A stretch of 64,000 bases of DNA from Streptomyces sp. Ag109_O5-10 (GTDB lineage: Bacteria > Actinomycetota > Actinomycetes > Streptomycetales > Streptomycetaceae), in the NCBI RefSeq assembly GCF_900105755.1, contig NZ_FNTQ01000001.1, forward strand, positions 5,146,001 through 5,210,000, read 5' to 3'. The position numbers were made by a program, and so were the translations under genes. Every line of letters begins with the position of its first letter. Within the stretch, counting starts at the first letter, position 1. This document shows positions 24,975 through 33,753 of this stretch, piece after piece. The notes beneath the pieces were generated by a model. The model was given only the letters and a program-made list of their open reading frames with translations. It did not search any database and had not been told where the DNA came from.

Positions 24975-25973
24975 ATGCGTCCACGATCGCTCGCCCTCCT
25001 CGCCGGTGTCCTGCTCACGGGCGCCCTGGCCGCCGCACCCGCCTCCGCCGCCGACGGCGCCGGTGACCAGGGATTCACGATCACGGACCCGCGGATCGCC
25101 GAGTCCAGCGGTCTCGCCGCCTCCCACCTGCACCCCGGCATCTACTGGACGCACAACGACAGCGGCGACGGCCCGTACATCTACGCCGTCGACAGCGCGA
25201 CCGGGAAGACCGTCGCCAGGATCACGCTCAGCGGCGTCGGCAGGCCGCGGGACGTCGAGGCCATCTCCATCGGCCCCGGCAACCAGATCTACGTCGGCGA
25301 CATCGGCGACAACCTCGACGGCAGCTGGCCGTACGTCTGGATCTACAAGCTGCCCGAGCCGAAGAAGCTCGTCGACCAGACCGTCCGGGCCACGCAGTAC
25401 GTCGTCAAGTACTCCGACGGCGCCCGGAACGCCGAGTCGCTCGTAGTCCACCCCAAGACCGGGCGGGTGTACATCATCGACAAGAAGGAGGACGGCGGGC
25501 ACCTGTACGCGGGTCCGGCGACCCTCTCCCCGACGGGCACGAACATCTTCAGGCCCGTCGCCTCCGTCGACCTCTGGGCCACCGACGCCGCCTTCTCGCC
25601 GGACGGCACGCAGCTCGCGGTACGCGGCTACTTCGGCGGCGTCTACTACGACTGGAACGGCGGGAAGATCAAGCGCGAGGGCCGGCTCGACGTGCCGCTC
25701 CAGAAGCAGGGCGAGTCGCTCACCTACTCCGTCGACGGCACCAGGCTGCTGTACGGCAGCGAGGGCGCCGACAGCCCGGTGCAGGCCGAGGACGTGCCGG
25801 GCGGGTCGGGCAAGGCGTCGCCGCCGTCGGCCGGCGGCGGTTCCGCCGCCGGGAGCGACGGCGGAAGCTCCCCCAGTGCCGGGGCCAAGGTCGGCGCCGT
25901 CGCCGTCGGGGTCGCCGTGCTCGCTCTCTTCGGGCTGCGGCGGCTGCGGCGCCCGTCCACCCGCCGGCACTGA
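24975..25973 (+). CDS. Secreted, membrane-anchored beta-propeller-like protein
   Basis: A 332-residue protein. Residues 1-25 are a signal peptide (MRPRSLALLAGVLLTGALAA, cleavage after ASA). The middle contains propeller-type repeats: GIYWTHNDSGDGPYIYAVDS, AISIGPGNQIYVGDIGDN, LVVHPKTGRVYIIDK and FSPDGTQLAVRGY. A Gly/Ser-rich linker (SAGGGSAAGSDGGSSPSAG) leads to a C-terminal helix (VGAVAVGVAVLALFGL) and a basic stop-transfer tail (RRLRRPSTRRH), so it should display outside the cell while anchored in the membrane. No catalytic site is identifiable. Confidence 0.87.
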   Translation: MRPRSLALLAGVLLTGALAAAPASAADGAGDQGFTITDPRIAESSGLAASHLHPGIYWTHNDSGDGPYIYAVDSATGKTVARITLSGVGRPRDVEAISIGPGNQIYVGDIGDNLDGSWPYVWIYKLPEPKKLVDQTVRATQYVVKYSDGARNAESLVVHPKTGRVYIIDKKEDGGHLYAGPATLSPTGTNIFRPVASVDLWATDAAFSPDGTQLAVRGYFGGVYYDWNGGKIKREGRLDVPLQKQGESLTYSVDGTRLLYGSEGADSPVQAEDVPGGSGKASPPSAGGGSAAGSDGGSSPSAGAKVGAVAVGVAVLALFGLRRLRRPSTRRH

Positions 25974-26122
25974 CCGGGCACCCCCGGACGCCCGCCGGAC
26001 GTCACCCGTCCGGCCCACCGGCCGGGCGGCCCCGCGCCGGTCCGGGCAGGCTGGGAACCGTCCCGCGGGACGGGGCGGCAACCAGGCGGCACCGGGTCCC
26101 GCCGCACGGAACGGGAGCACCC

Positions 26123-26662
26123 ATGCGCCATGACGCCCCGCGCCTGACCGCACACGTCTGCCTGCTCACGGCCGCCCTGGCCCTGGCCGTCCCCGCCGCC
26201 GCGAGCCCCGCCGCGGCCGGGCCGGGCCGGACGGCACGGGCCGCTGCCGTCGCCGTCCCGCAGGTCCGCTCGGTGCGCCTGCCGATCAGGGGCACCTTCA
26301 AGGGCCCGAGCGAGAACATCGCCGTCACGGGCACCCTCGACGTCTCCGTCATCACCGTCCCGAACGCGGCCGGCGGCGGCACCGCGCAGATCATCAGCGA
26401 CCTGGACGACACCTCCGGCACCGGCGACCCCAGCGGCGGGACGTACGACCTCGTCGGCGCGGACCGGGACAGCCTGCCGTTCTCGGCGGCGGCGACCACG
26501 ACGCTCAAGATCAAGCCGCGCTTCCTGCTGATCTCGCCCCTCGTACCGCCGAACCCGATCGTGCCGCCCAACCCGATCCGGCCCGTCACGGTCTCGGTCA
26601 CCCTCGCCAGCACCGGCACGATCGGCGCCGTCACCGCCACGGTCGGCAACCCCGGCACCTGA
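26123..26662 (+). CDS. Secreted protein of unknown function
   Basis: A 179-residue product. The first ~32 residues form a Sec signal (MRHDAPRLTAHVCLLTAALA, cleavage near ASPAAAG). The mature part is a beta-rich domain with IRGTFKGPSENIAVTGTLDV and ends with a proline repeat (PLVPPNPIVPPNPIRPVTVS). There are no cysteines in the mature part and no enzyme motif. The TGA stop at 26660 is in frame with a downstream remnant of a cellulose-binding module, so the present C-terminus may not be the original one. Confidence 0.78.
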   Translation: MRHDAPRLTAHVCLLTAALALAVPAAASPAAAGPGRTARAAAVAVPQVRSVRLPIRGTFKGPSENIAVTGTLDVSVITVPNAAGGGTAQIISDLDDTSGTGDPSGGTYDLVGADRDSLPFSAAATTTLKIKPRFLLISPLVPPNPIVPPNPIRPVTVSVTLASTGTIGAVTATVGNPGT

Positions 26663-26689
26663 CACCCAGCGCGGCCAGGCCGGGGCGCC

Positions 26690-26818
26690 GGCGGAACCGT
26701 CACCGCCGTGAACGCCGCGCACAACGGGTCGGTCCCGGTCGGCGGCTCGGTGCGCCTGGGGTTCCGCGGCGCGCCGGGCGGCGGCGCCGTGCCGAGCGTG
26801 ACCTGTACGGCGCCCTGA
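26690..26818 (+). pseudogene. C-terminal fragment of a family 2 carbohydrate-binding module
   Basis: The frame reads GTVTAVNAAHNGSVPVGGSV followed by RLGFRGAPGGG and SVTCTAP and a TGA at 26816-26818. This is the C-terminal third of a CBM2 cellulose-binding module, including the last Cys. The aromatic residue normally before NG is His here. There is no start codon or upstream part of the module, and the frame is closed by the TGA of the preceding gene 30 bp earlier. Confidence 0.7.
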
Positions 26819-26959
26819 GGCGGGCGGCCTCCGGTGCCGCACGGGAGGTGACGCGCCGTCACCTGCATGGTCGACCGTGCCGCCGGAAATGCACGGATGC
26901 GTGGATACGGGGCGTCAGGCTGTTCCCGATCGCACCGCGACCGCCGAAGGAGTCCTGAC

Positions 26960-27343
26960 ATGTCCCGAGTGCCCGCCGATCTGCGCTACACCGACGAACA
27001 CGAGTGGATCCGCACCGAGGCGGACGGCAGCCTGACCGTCGGCATCACCGACCACGCCCAGAACACGCTGGGTGACATCGTCTTCTTCGAGCTGCCCAAG
27101 GTCGGCTTGAAGGTCCAGGTGGGTGATGCCATCGGCGTGGTCGAGTCGGTCAAGGCCGCGTCCGACATCTTCAGCCCGCTGGACGGCGAGATCGTCGCGG
27201 TCAACGAGGAGGCCGTCGAGAGCCCCGAGGAAGTCAACTCCGACGCCTACGACACGTGGCTCTTCAGGATCAAGGCCAAGGGCGGGGCATCCTCCGACGG
27301 ACTGCTCGACGCCAAGGCGTACCGGAAGCTCATCGGGGAGTGA
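26960..27343 (+). CDS. gcvH: Glycine cleavage system H protein
   Basis: A 127-residue lipoyl-carrier protein from ATG 26960, with AAGGAG 10 bp upstream. The lipoylation site is the Lys of VVESVKAASDIFSPLDGEIV, about residue 63, in the standard spacing to the acidic N-terminal segment (YTDEHEWIRTEADGSLTVGI). GcvH shuttles the aminomethyl group between GcvP, GcvT and GcvL. The other gcv genes are not next to it. A strong bidirectional hairpin follows the stop. Confidence 0.96.
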   Translation: MSRVPADLRYTDEHEWIRTEADGSLTVGITDHAQNTLGDIVFFELPKVGLKVQVGDAIGVVESVKAASDIFSPLDGEIVAVNEEAVESPEEVNSDAYDTWLFRIKAKGGASSDGLLDAKAYRKLIGE

Positions 27344-27348
27344 CGGTG

Positions 27349-27384
27349 CGAGGGGCGCCCGCGGTGCTCCGCGAGCGCCCCTCG
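27349..27384. terminator. Bidirectional terminator hairpin
   Basis: CGAGGGGCGC (27349-27358) pairs with GCGCCCCTCG (27375-27384), with an inner GCGG/CCGC stem around TGCT. It sits 6 bp after the gcvH stop and 14 bp after the stop of the convergent membrane-protein gene. Confidence 0.8.
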
Positions 27385-27397
27385 GTACGCCCGGCGC

Positions 27398-27880
27398 TCA
27401 GCCCTTCACGGGCCTGATCGCGTGCCTGCGGCGTGGTCTGGGGGCGTCCAGCAGGCTGACGCCGTTGTAGAAGCGGCTGCGGAGGGCGAGCGCCGGAGTG
27501 ACGGCGAACGTGACGAAGACCGAGACGATGCTGACCGGGAACAGGGCCGGCAGCGACTGGCCTTCGGGCAGGGTCCTGCCGCCCTCGTGGACGGCGTAGG
27601 CCAGGGCCGCGAAGAAGGCGATCACGCAGAGGGCGGCCAGGACGCCGAAGACGACCCTGGCCCTCCGGGCGTGGGCCTCGGTGCGGACCTCGGCCAGCAG
27701 GGAGGCGTCGCAGACGGTGCAGGTGAGCTCCACGGTCTGCTTGCCGGACTGCGGGCGACGCACCCGGACGATGCCGTCCTTCCAGGTGATGCTGCGGGTC
27801 CGGACGAGGAAGCCGGTGACCTTGTCGCTGAGGATGTGTCGCACCGCGACCTCGACGGTGCCCGGTATCGGTCTGTTCAT
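27398..27880 (-). CDS. Two-helix membrane protein with N-terminal CxxC
   Basis: A 160-residue protein starting at ATG 27880 (MNRPIPGTVEVAVRHILSDK). Residues 1-65 are soluble and carry ELTCTVCDASL, a single CxxC. Helices follow at about 75-95 (VVFGVLAALCVIAFFAALAY) and 112-132 (LFPVSIVSVFVTFAVTPALA), with a basic C-terminal tail (PRPRRRHAIRPVKG). I do not recognise the family. The N-terminal part with a Cys pair may bind a metal. Confidence 0.72.
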   Translation of the reverse strand: MNRPIPGTVEVAVRHILSDKVTGFLVRTRSITWKDGIVRVRRPQSGKQTVELTCTVCDASLLAEVRTEAHARRARVVFGVLAALCVIAFFAALAYAVHEGGRTLPEGQSLPALFPVSIVSVFVTFAVTPALALRSRFYNGVSLLDAPRPRRRHAIRPVKG

Positions 27881-28049
27881 GTACGCGTGGATCTCCTTCG
27901 TCGCACGGCCCGGGGGGCGCAGGGGTCACATAGTGTCCGGTGTGCGACGAAGGGGACTCAACGGCCCGTGGAAGGCTTTGCCTTGATCATGCCTTCCGCG
28001 TAAACCAGCAGCTTGTCACGGGAGTTGGTGCCGGGGCGGCACGCTGCCG

Positions 28050-29168
28050 CTACAGCTTCTCGATGACGTAGTCGACGCACTTCGTCAGCGCCTCGACGTC
28101 CGCCGGGTCGATCGCCGGGAACATCGCGACGCGCAGCTGGTTGCGGCCGAGCTTGCGGTAGGGCTCGGTGTCGACGACGCCGTTGGCGCGCAGCACCTTG
28201 GCGACGGCGGCCGCGTCGATCTCGTCGGCGAAGTCGATGGTGCCGATGACCTGCGAGCGCTGGGCCGGGTCGGCGACGAACGGGGTGGCGTACTTGGACT
28301 CCTCCGCCCAGGTGTACAGGCGGGTCGAGGAGTCCTTCGTGCGGGCCGTCGCCCAGGCGAGGCCGCCCTGGCCGTTGAGCCACTGCAGCTGCTGGTCGAG
28401 CAGGAACAGGGTGGCGAGGGCCGGGGTGTTGTACGTCTGGTTCTTGCGGGAGTTGTCGATCGCCGTGGGGAGGCTGAAGAACTCCGGGACGTGGCGGCCG
28501 GACGCGTGGACGCGCTCGGCGCGCTCGATCGCGGCCGGGGAGAAGACGCCGATCCACAGACCGCCGTCGGAGGCGAAGGACTTCTGCGGGGCGAAGTAGT
28601 AGACGTCGGTCTCGGCGACGTCGACCGGGAGGCCGCCGGCGCCCGAGGTGGCGTCCACGAGGACCAGCGCGCCTTCGTCGGCGCCCGCGACCCGCCTGAT
28701 CGGCATGGCGACGCCGGTCGAGGTCTCGTTGTGGGTGAAGGCGTACACGTCGACGCCGGCCTCGGCCCGCGGCTCCGGGTGGGTGCCCGGGTCGGAGGCG
28801 ATGACGGTGGGCTCGGCCAGCCAGGGGGCGAGCTTGGCGGCCTTGGCGAACTTGGAGGAGAACTCACCGAAGTTGAGGTGCTGCGACTTGGCGTCGATCA
28901 GACCGTGGGTGGCGACGTCCCAGAAGGCGGTGGAGCCGCCGTTGCCGAGGACGACCTCGTAGCCGTCCGGGAGGGAGAACAGGGCGCTGATGCCCTCGCG
29001 GACCCGGCCGACCAGGTTCTTGACCGGGGCCTGGCGGTGGGAGGTACCGAGGAGGGACGTACCGGTGGCGGCCAGCGCGTCCAGCGCCTCCACCCGCACC
29101 TTGGAGGGACCCGCGCCGAACCGACCGTCCGCGGGCTTGATGTCAGCAGGAATCTGGATGTCAGCCAC
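28050..29168 (-). CDS. serC: Phosphoserine aminotransferase
   Basis: A 372-residue class V aminotransferase starting at GTG 29168 (MADIQIPADIKPADGRFGAG). The PLP lysine is in YYFAPQKSFASDGGLWIGVF, and the substrate-binding GAGPSKV and SLLGTSHRQAPVK segments identify the actinobacterial SerC type. It makes 3-phosphoserine from 3-phosphohydroxypyruvate and glutamate, the second step of serine synthesis; the glycine cleavage H gene is close by. The minus frame is open for another 3 kb upstream, which is a composition artefact opposite the oxidoreductase gene. Confidence 0.95.
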   Translation of the reverse strand: MADIQIPADIKPADGRFGAGPSKVRVEALDALAATGTSLLGTSHRQAPVKNLVGRVREGISALFSLPDGYEVVLGNGGSTAFWDVATHGLIDAKSQHLNFGEFSSKFAKAAKLAPWLAEPTVIASDPGTHPEPRAEAGVDVYAFTHNETSTGVAMPIRRVAGADEGALVLVDATSGAGGLPVDVAETDVYYFAPQKSFASDGGLWIGVFSPAAIERAERVHASGRHVPEFFSLPTAIDNSRKNQTYNTPALATLFLLDQQLQWLNGQGGLAWATARTKDSSTRLYTWAEESKYATPFVADPAQRSQVIGTIDFADEIDAAAVAKVLRANGVVDTEPYRKLGRNQLRVAMFPAIDPADVEALTKCVDYVIEKL

Positions 29169-29324
29169 GAGTCGGAGGGTAGCCGTTGGTCGAAACGGGA
29201 CGGAACCGTGTCCGTTCGATGAGACGAGATCACCAGGCCCTGGACTTGTGAGGTTGTACGACGATATTGGCGTGGCTGTGGAAAAGGATCGGTGACTGAG
29301 TGTGATCGGATGCATCCTGGACGC

Positions 29325-32282
29325 ATGACGGATCTGGCGGGACTCGAGGCGGAACTGAGGCGCGCGGTCCGGGGTGAGGTCGGCTTCGACGTCACGTCCC
29401 GGGCCCTGGTCACCATGGACGCGTCCAACTACCGGCGGGTCCCGCGAGGGGTGGTGGCCCCCCGGGACGCGGACGACGTGGCGGCCGTCCTGGAGGTGTG
29501 CCGCGGCCACGGAGTGCCGGTGGTCGCGCGCGGCGGGGGCACGTCGATCGCGGGCCAGGCGACGGGCACGGGTGTGGTCCTGGACTTCACCCGTCACATG
29601 AACCGCCTGGTCGGCCTGGACCCGGTCACCCGGACGGCCGTCGTCCAGCCGGGTCTGGTCCTCGACCGCCTCCAGGAGGCCGCCGCCCCGCACGGCCTGC
29701 GCTTCGGCCCGGACCCCTCCACGCACGGCCGCTGCACGCTCGGCGGGATGATCGGCAACAACTCCTGCGGCTCGCACAGCGTGGCCTGGGGGACGACCGC
29801 GGACAACGTCCGGGAGCTGGACGTGCTCACCGCGCGGGGGCGGCGGCTGCGCCCGGGGCGGGACTGGGCCGGGGCGCCGGAGGGTCTGCGGCAGCTTGTC
29901 GAGGGGGAGTTGGCGCGGCTGCGCACGGGCTTCCCCGACCTCCCCCGCCGCATCTCCGGCTACGCCCTGGACGCCCTCCTCCCCGAGCGGGGCGCGGACG
30001 TCGCCCGCGCCTTCTGCGGCAGCGAGGGCACGCTGGGGATCCTCACGGAGGCGACCGTACGGCTCGTGGACGCGCCACCCGCGCGTGCGCTGGCGGTGCT
30101 CGGCTACGGCGGCGAGAGCGCGGCGGCGGAGGCGGCGGCCGGGCTGCTGCGGTACGGACCGCTCACCGTCGAGGGCATGGCGGCCGACCTGGTGCCGTCC
30201 CCGGCCGGCCTGCCCCGGGGCGGGGCCTGGCTGTTCGTCGAGACGGGCGGCGGGACGGCGGCGGAGGCACGCGCGCGTGCGGAGGAGATCGTCCGGGCCG
30301 CGGACGTCCTGGACGCCCTGGTCGTCACCGACGCGGCCGGGCAGCGCGCGCTGTGGCGTGTCCGCGAGGACGCCTCCGGCACGGCGACCCGGATGCCGGA
30401 CGGCAGAGAGGCCTGGCCGGGCTGGGAGGACTGCGCGGTACCGCCGGCCCGCCTGGGCGCCTACCTGCGCGACTTCCGTGCCCTGCTGACGGCCCACCAC
30501 CTGCGCGGCACGCCGTACGGCCACTTCGGCGACGGCTGCATCCACGTCCGCATCGACTTCGACCTGGTGAGCGAGGCGGGTGTGGCCCGCTTCCGGCGGT
30601 TCTCCGAGGAGCTGGCGGACGTGGTGGTGGCCCACGGCGGATCCCTGTCCGGGGAGCACGGGGACGGCCAGGCGCGGGCGGAACTGCTCCCGAAGATGTA
30701 CGGCGCGGAGCTGGTGGCCCTGTTCGAGCGGGCGAAGGGCGTCTGGGACCCGGACGACCTCCTGAACCCGGGCATGCTGGTCCGGCCCGCGCCCCTGGAC
30801 ACGAACCTCCGCTTCACCGTCCTCCCGCGCGAGCCGGTGCCCGTGGCCTTCGGCTACCCGTCCGACGGCGGCGACTTCACCGCGGCCGTCCGCCGCTGCG
30901 TGGGCGTGGCGAAGTGCCGCACGACCGGGCCGCCCGGCGCCTCCGTCATGTGCCCGTCCTTCCGGGCCACGGGCGAGGAGGCACACTCCACGCGCGGCCG
31001 GGCCCGGCTGCTGCACGAGATGCTGGCGGGCGAACTGGTGACGGACGGCTGGCGCTCGACGGAGGTCCGCGACGCCCTCGACCTCTGCCTGTCCTGCAAG
31101 GGCTGCCGGTCGGACTGCCCGGTCGGGGTGGACATGGCGACGTACAAGGCGGAGTTCCTGCACCACCACTACGCGGGCAGGCGCCGGCCGGCCGCCCACT
31201 ACAGCATGGGATGGCTGCCGAAGTGGCTGGGCTGGGCGGCCAGGACCCGCACGGCCCGGCTGGTCAACGCGCTCGCCTCGGTGGGGCCGCTGGCGGCGCT
31301 CGCCAAGCGGCTGGGCGGGATCGCTCCGGAGCGGCGGATCCCGCGCCTGGCGGCGCAGCCGTTCAGCCGCTGGGAGCGGCGCCAGGAGCGCGGGCGCCCA
31401 CGGGAGCGGACGGAGGACGTGCGCGTGGGACGGCGGCCGGACGTCCCGGAACGGACCGCGTACCTGTGGCCGGACACGTTCACCGAGCACCTCTCGCCGT
31501 CCGTGGGCCGAGCAGCCGTGCGGGTCCTGGAGGCGGCGGGCGTGGCGGTCGTGCCGCTGCCGGACCGGCGGCGGTCGCGGGGCCTCGGGGCGTTCCCGTG
31601 GGGGATTCGCCGGGCGCGTGCCTGCTGTGGACTGACGTACCTGTCGACGGGCCAACTGGACCGGGCCCGCGCGGCGTTGCGCCGGACGCTGGACCTGCTG
31701 GAGCCGCTCCTGCCGCCGGCGGAGACGGACCCGGACCCGGAGCCGGCCCCGGAGACGGAGCCGGCCGACGGGCCCGGGTATCCGCCGCCGTTCGTCGTCC
31801 TGGAGCCCAGCTGTGCCGCGGCCCTCCGTGCCGACCTGCCCGAGCTGCTCCCGGACGACCCCCGGGCCGCCCGGCTCGCCGCGCGGGTGCTCACCTTCGC
31901 GGAGGCGCTGGACCGCCTGGCCCCCGACTGGACCCCGCCCCGCCTGGACCGCCCGGTCACCGGCCAGACCCACTGCCACCAGCACGCGGTCCTCGGTGAC
32001 GCCCCCGACCGCCGCCTCCGCGAGGCCGCCGCCCTCACCGGCGACCTCGTCGGCGGCTGCTGCGGGCTGGCCGGCAACTTCGGCTTCGAGAAAGGTCACT
32101 TCGAGGTGTCGAGAACGTGCGCGGAGGAACAGCTCCTGCCCGCGGTGCGGGAGGCGGAGCCCGGCACGGTGGTCCTGGCCGACGGCTTCTCGTGCCGGAC
32201 GCAGCTGGAACAGCTGGCGGGGGTGCGAGGGCGGCATCTGGCGGAGGTGCTGGCCCAGGCGCTGGACGGAGAGGGCGAGTGA
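29325..32282 (+). CDS. Fused FAD-linked oxidase and iron-sulfur oxidoreductase
   Basis: A 985-residue protein from ATG 29325 (MTDLAGLEAELRRAVRGEVG). Residues 40-230 are an FAD_binding_4 domain (PVVARGGGTSIAGQATGTGV, GMIGNNSCGSHSV), residues 240-485 an FAD-oxidase C domain (YGHFGDGCIHVRIDFD, SGEHGDGQARAELL), and about 530-600 hold two ferredoxin-type cysteine sets, the clearer one CLSCKGCRSDCPVG. CCG domains follow with CCGLTYLSTG, HCHQHAV and GCCGLAGNFG. The fusion resembles GlcD plus GlcF and the D-lactate dehydrogenase/DLD-Fe-S group; the substrate is probably a 2-hydroxy acid. It is divergent from serC, whose substrate family is related. Confidence 0.9.
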   Translation: MTDLAGLEAELRRAVRGEVGFDVTSRALVTMDASNYRRVPRGVVAPRDADDVAAVLEVCRGHGVPVVARGGGTSIAGQATGTGVVLDFTRHMNRLVGLDPVTRTAVVQPGLVLDRLQEAAAPHGLRFGPDPSTHGRCTLGGMIGNNSCGSHSVAWGTTADNVRELDVLTARGRRLRPGRDWAGAPEGLRQLVEGELARLRTGFPDLPRRISGYALDALLPERGADVARAFCGSEGTLGILTEATVRLVDAPPARALAVLGYGGESAAAEAAAGLLRYGPLTVEGMAADLVPSPAGLPRGGAWLFVETGGGTAAEARARAEEIVRAADVLDALVVTDAAGQRALWRVREDASGTATRMPDGREAWPGWEDCAVPPARLGAYLRDFRALLTAHHLRGTPYGHFGDGCIHVRIDFDLVSEAGVARFRRFSEELADVVVAHGGSLSGEHGDGQARAELLPKMYGAELVALFERAKGVWDPDDLLNPGMLVRPAPLDTNLRFTVLPREPVPVAFGYPSDGGDFTAAVRRCVGVAKCRTTGPPGASVMCPSFRATGEEAHSTRGRARLLHEMLAGELVTDGWRSTEVRDALDLCLSCKGCRSDCPVGVDMATYKAEFLHHHYAGRRRPAAHYSMGWLPKWLGWAARTRTARLVNALASVGPLAALAKRLGGIAPERRIPRLAAQPFSRWERRQERGRPRERTEDVRVGRRPDVPERTAYLWPDTFTEHLSPSVGRAAVRVLEAAGVAVVPLPDRRRSRGLGAFPWGIRRARACCGLTYLSTGQLDRARAALRRTLDLLEPLLPPAETDPDPEPAPETEPADGPGYPPPFVVLEPSCAAALRADLPELLPDDPRAARLAARVLTFAEALDRLAPDWTPPRLDRPVTGQTHCHQHAVLGDAPDRRLREAAALTGDLVGGCCGLAGNFGFEKGHFEVSRTCAEEQLLPAVREAEPGTVVLADGFSCRTQLEQLAGVRGRHLAEVLAQALDGEGE

Positions 32283-33043
32283 CGGGCGGCGAGGCCGGGC
32301 TGGGCCGGGTGGCGGTGCTCTCCGACGTCCACGGGGTGCTCCCGGCGCTGGAGGCGGTGCTCGCGGAGCCGGAGGTGGCGGCGGCCGACCGCATCGTCCT
32401 CACCGGCGACATCACGGCGGGCCCGCAGCCGGCCGAGACGATCGACGCGCTGCGCGCCCTGGGCGACCGGGTGCTGTGGCTGTCGGGGAACGCCGACCGG
32501 GAACTGGTGGAGTACCGCAGGGGAGAGCGCGCCGGGATCCCGGACCCGATAGGCCCGTTCGCGGCGGACGCGCTCCGGGACGACCAGGTCGACTTCCTCG
32601 CGGCGCTCCCCGGGACGGCCACCCTCGCGGTCCGGGGCCTCGGCCGCGTCCTCTTCTGCCACGCGACCCCGCGCGACGACGAGGAGATCGTCCTGGTCGA
32701 CTCCCCGCTGGAGCGCTGGGCGGAGGTCCTCGCCGCCGTCCCGCCCGACGTCGGCACCGTGGTCTGCGGTCACACCCACATGCCCTACCTGCGTCTCGCC
32801 CACGGCCGCCTGGTCGTCAACCCCGGCAGCGTCGGCATGCCGTACGGCCGCCCCGGCGCCCACTGGTGCCTCCTCGGTCCCGGAGCGGACCTGCGCGTCA
32901 CGCGGTACGACGTCCCGGCGGCCGTCGCCCGTCTCGTGGCGGAGTGCGCCTACCCCGGCATCGGGGAATGGGCCGACTACTTCCTGCGGGCCCGGGCCTC
33001 GGACGGGGAGGCGCTCGGGGTGTTCGGGGCGAGATCGCGATAG
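32279..33043 (+). CDS. Metallophosphoesterase (YfcE/MJ0936-like)
   Basis: A 254-residue enzyme starting at GTG 32279, which overlaps the oxidoreductase stop in a GTGA. All five metal motifs are present: LSDVHG, GDITAGP, GNADRE, CHATP and GHTHMPY. These coordinate two metals and define the calcineurin-like fold used by small phosphodiesterases. The overlap shows translational coupling to the oxidoreductase. The physiological substrate is unknown. The 3' end overlaps the convergent Nudix gene by 67 bp. Confidence 0.92.
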   Translation: MTGGEAGLGRVAVLSDVHGVLPALEAVLAEPEVAAADRIVLTGDITAGPQPAETIDALRALGDRVLWLSGNADRELVEYRRGERAGIPDPIGPFAADALRDDQVDFLAALPGTATLAVRGLGRVLFCHATPRDDEEIVLVDSPLERWAEVLAAVPPDVGTVVCGHTHMPYLRLAHGRLVVNPGSVGMPYGRPGAHWCLLGPGADLRVTRYDVPAAVARLVAECAYPGIGEWADYFLRARASDGEALGVFGARSR

Positions 33044-33513
33044 CGGGCCAGGGCCTCGCGGGCGTCGGGGACGAAGGAGTCGCGGGCGGCGAAGGCGGAG
33101 AGTTCGGACTCCGTCGCCCACGCGTGCCAGGCGATCTCCTCGGGATCCGGCCGGAGCGGTCCCGTGACGACGACCTCGTGCAGGCCCAGCCAGTAGGGGG
33201 AGATCCCGCCCCGGCACAGGAACTTGAGCACGAAGCGCGGCCGGGCCCTGACCCCCAGCTCCTCGGCCAGTTCCCGTGCGGCGGCCTCCTCGTACGACTC
33301 ACCGGTGCCCGCGGCCCCGCCCAGCATCCAGTCGAACTGTCCGGGAAAGCGGGGCATGGTCTCGGCTCTGCGGTGCACGAGGAACCGCCCGTCGGGGTCC
33401 CGGCACACGGTCGTCGCTATCCGGTGCAGCAGCCGGCGCCGGACGGCCTCGCCCCGCTCCACCACGCCCACCACTCGGTCCAACTCGTCCACCTGATCGA
33501 CCAGTTCGTCCAT
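32977..33513 (-). CDS. Nudix hydrolase
   Basis: A 178-residue protein starting at ATG 33513 (MDELVDQVDELDRVVGVVER). The Nudix box GTGESYEEAAARELAEELGV is complete (Gly, Glu, REL.EE.G). The N-terminal piece (RRRLLHRIATTVCRDPDGRF) and LVHRRAETMPRFPGQFDWML resemble isopentenyl-diphosphate-isomerase-like or NUDIX hydrolase YfcD-type proteins, which have no diphosphate isomerase activity in many cases. It overlaps the phosphoesterase gene tail to tail. Confidence 0.88.
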   Translation of the reverse strand: MDELVDQVDELDRVVGVVERGEAVRRRLLHRIATTVCRDPDGRFLVHRRAETMPRFPGQFDWMLGGAAGTGESYEEAAARELAEELGVRARPRFVLKFLCRGGISPYWLGLHEVVVTGPLRPDPEEIAWHAWATESELSAFAARDSFVPDAREALARYRDLAPNTPSASPSEARARRK

Positions 33514-33753
33514 GGCCCCAGGATGGCAGGCGTCGGCGCGGCACCTGCCGTAGCGCGGGGCGCGCGCCGGGAGGCGGCCCGGGCCGACCGCTTCCACCAT
33601 GGAGGGGTGCGATCCGTCCCCGTTTGGCTCTGAGGATGATGTACGTAATCCTCATGGGGGACGGGTTCCCGGCAGCACGGAGGTCGCGCTCAGGCCGGGC
33701 CCCTCGTGACCTGGGAGTGCGCGACCTGGGAACAGACCGAACAGGAGACCGTC

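Noticed and set aside
26900..26959. Glycine riboswitch upstream of gcvH
   Set aside because: CGCCGAAGGAG before gcvH recalls a conserved aptamer segment, but the GGGAGAG and CTCTCAGG parts are missing and the AAGGAG is simply the ribosome binding site.
28050..32237. Very long minus-strand frame continuing upstream of serC across the oxidoreductase gene
   Set aside because: It lies entirely opposite a well-supported FAD/Fe-S protein gene; such antisense frames arise from G/C-rich third positions. The serC start at 29168 matches the family.
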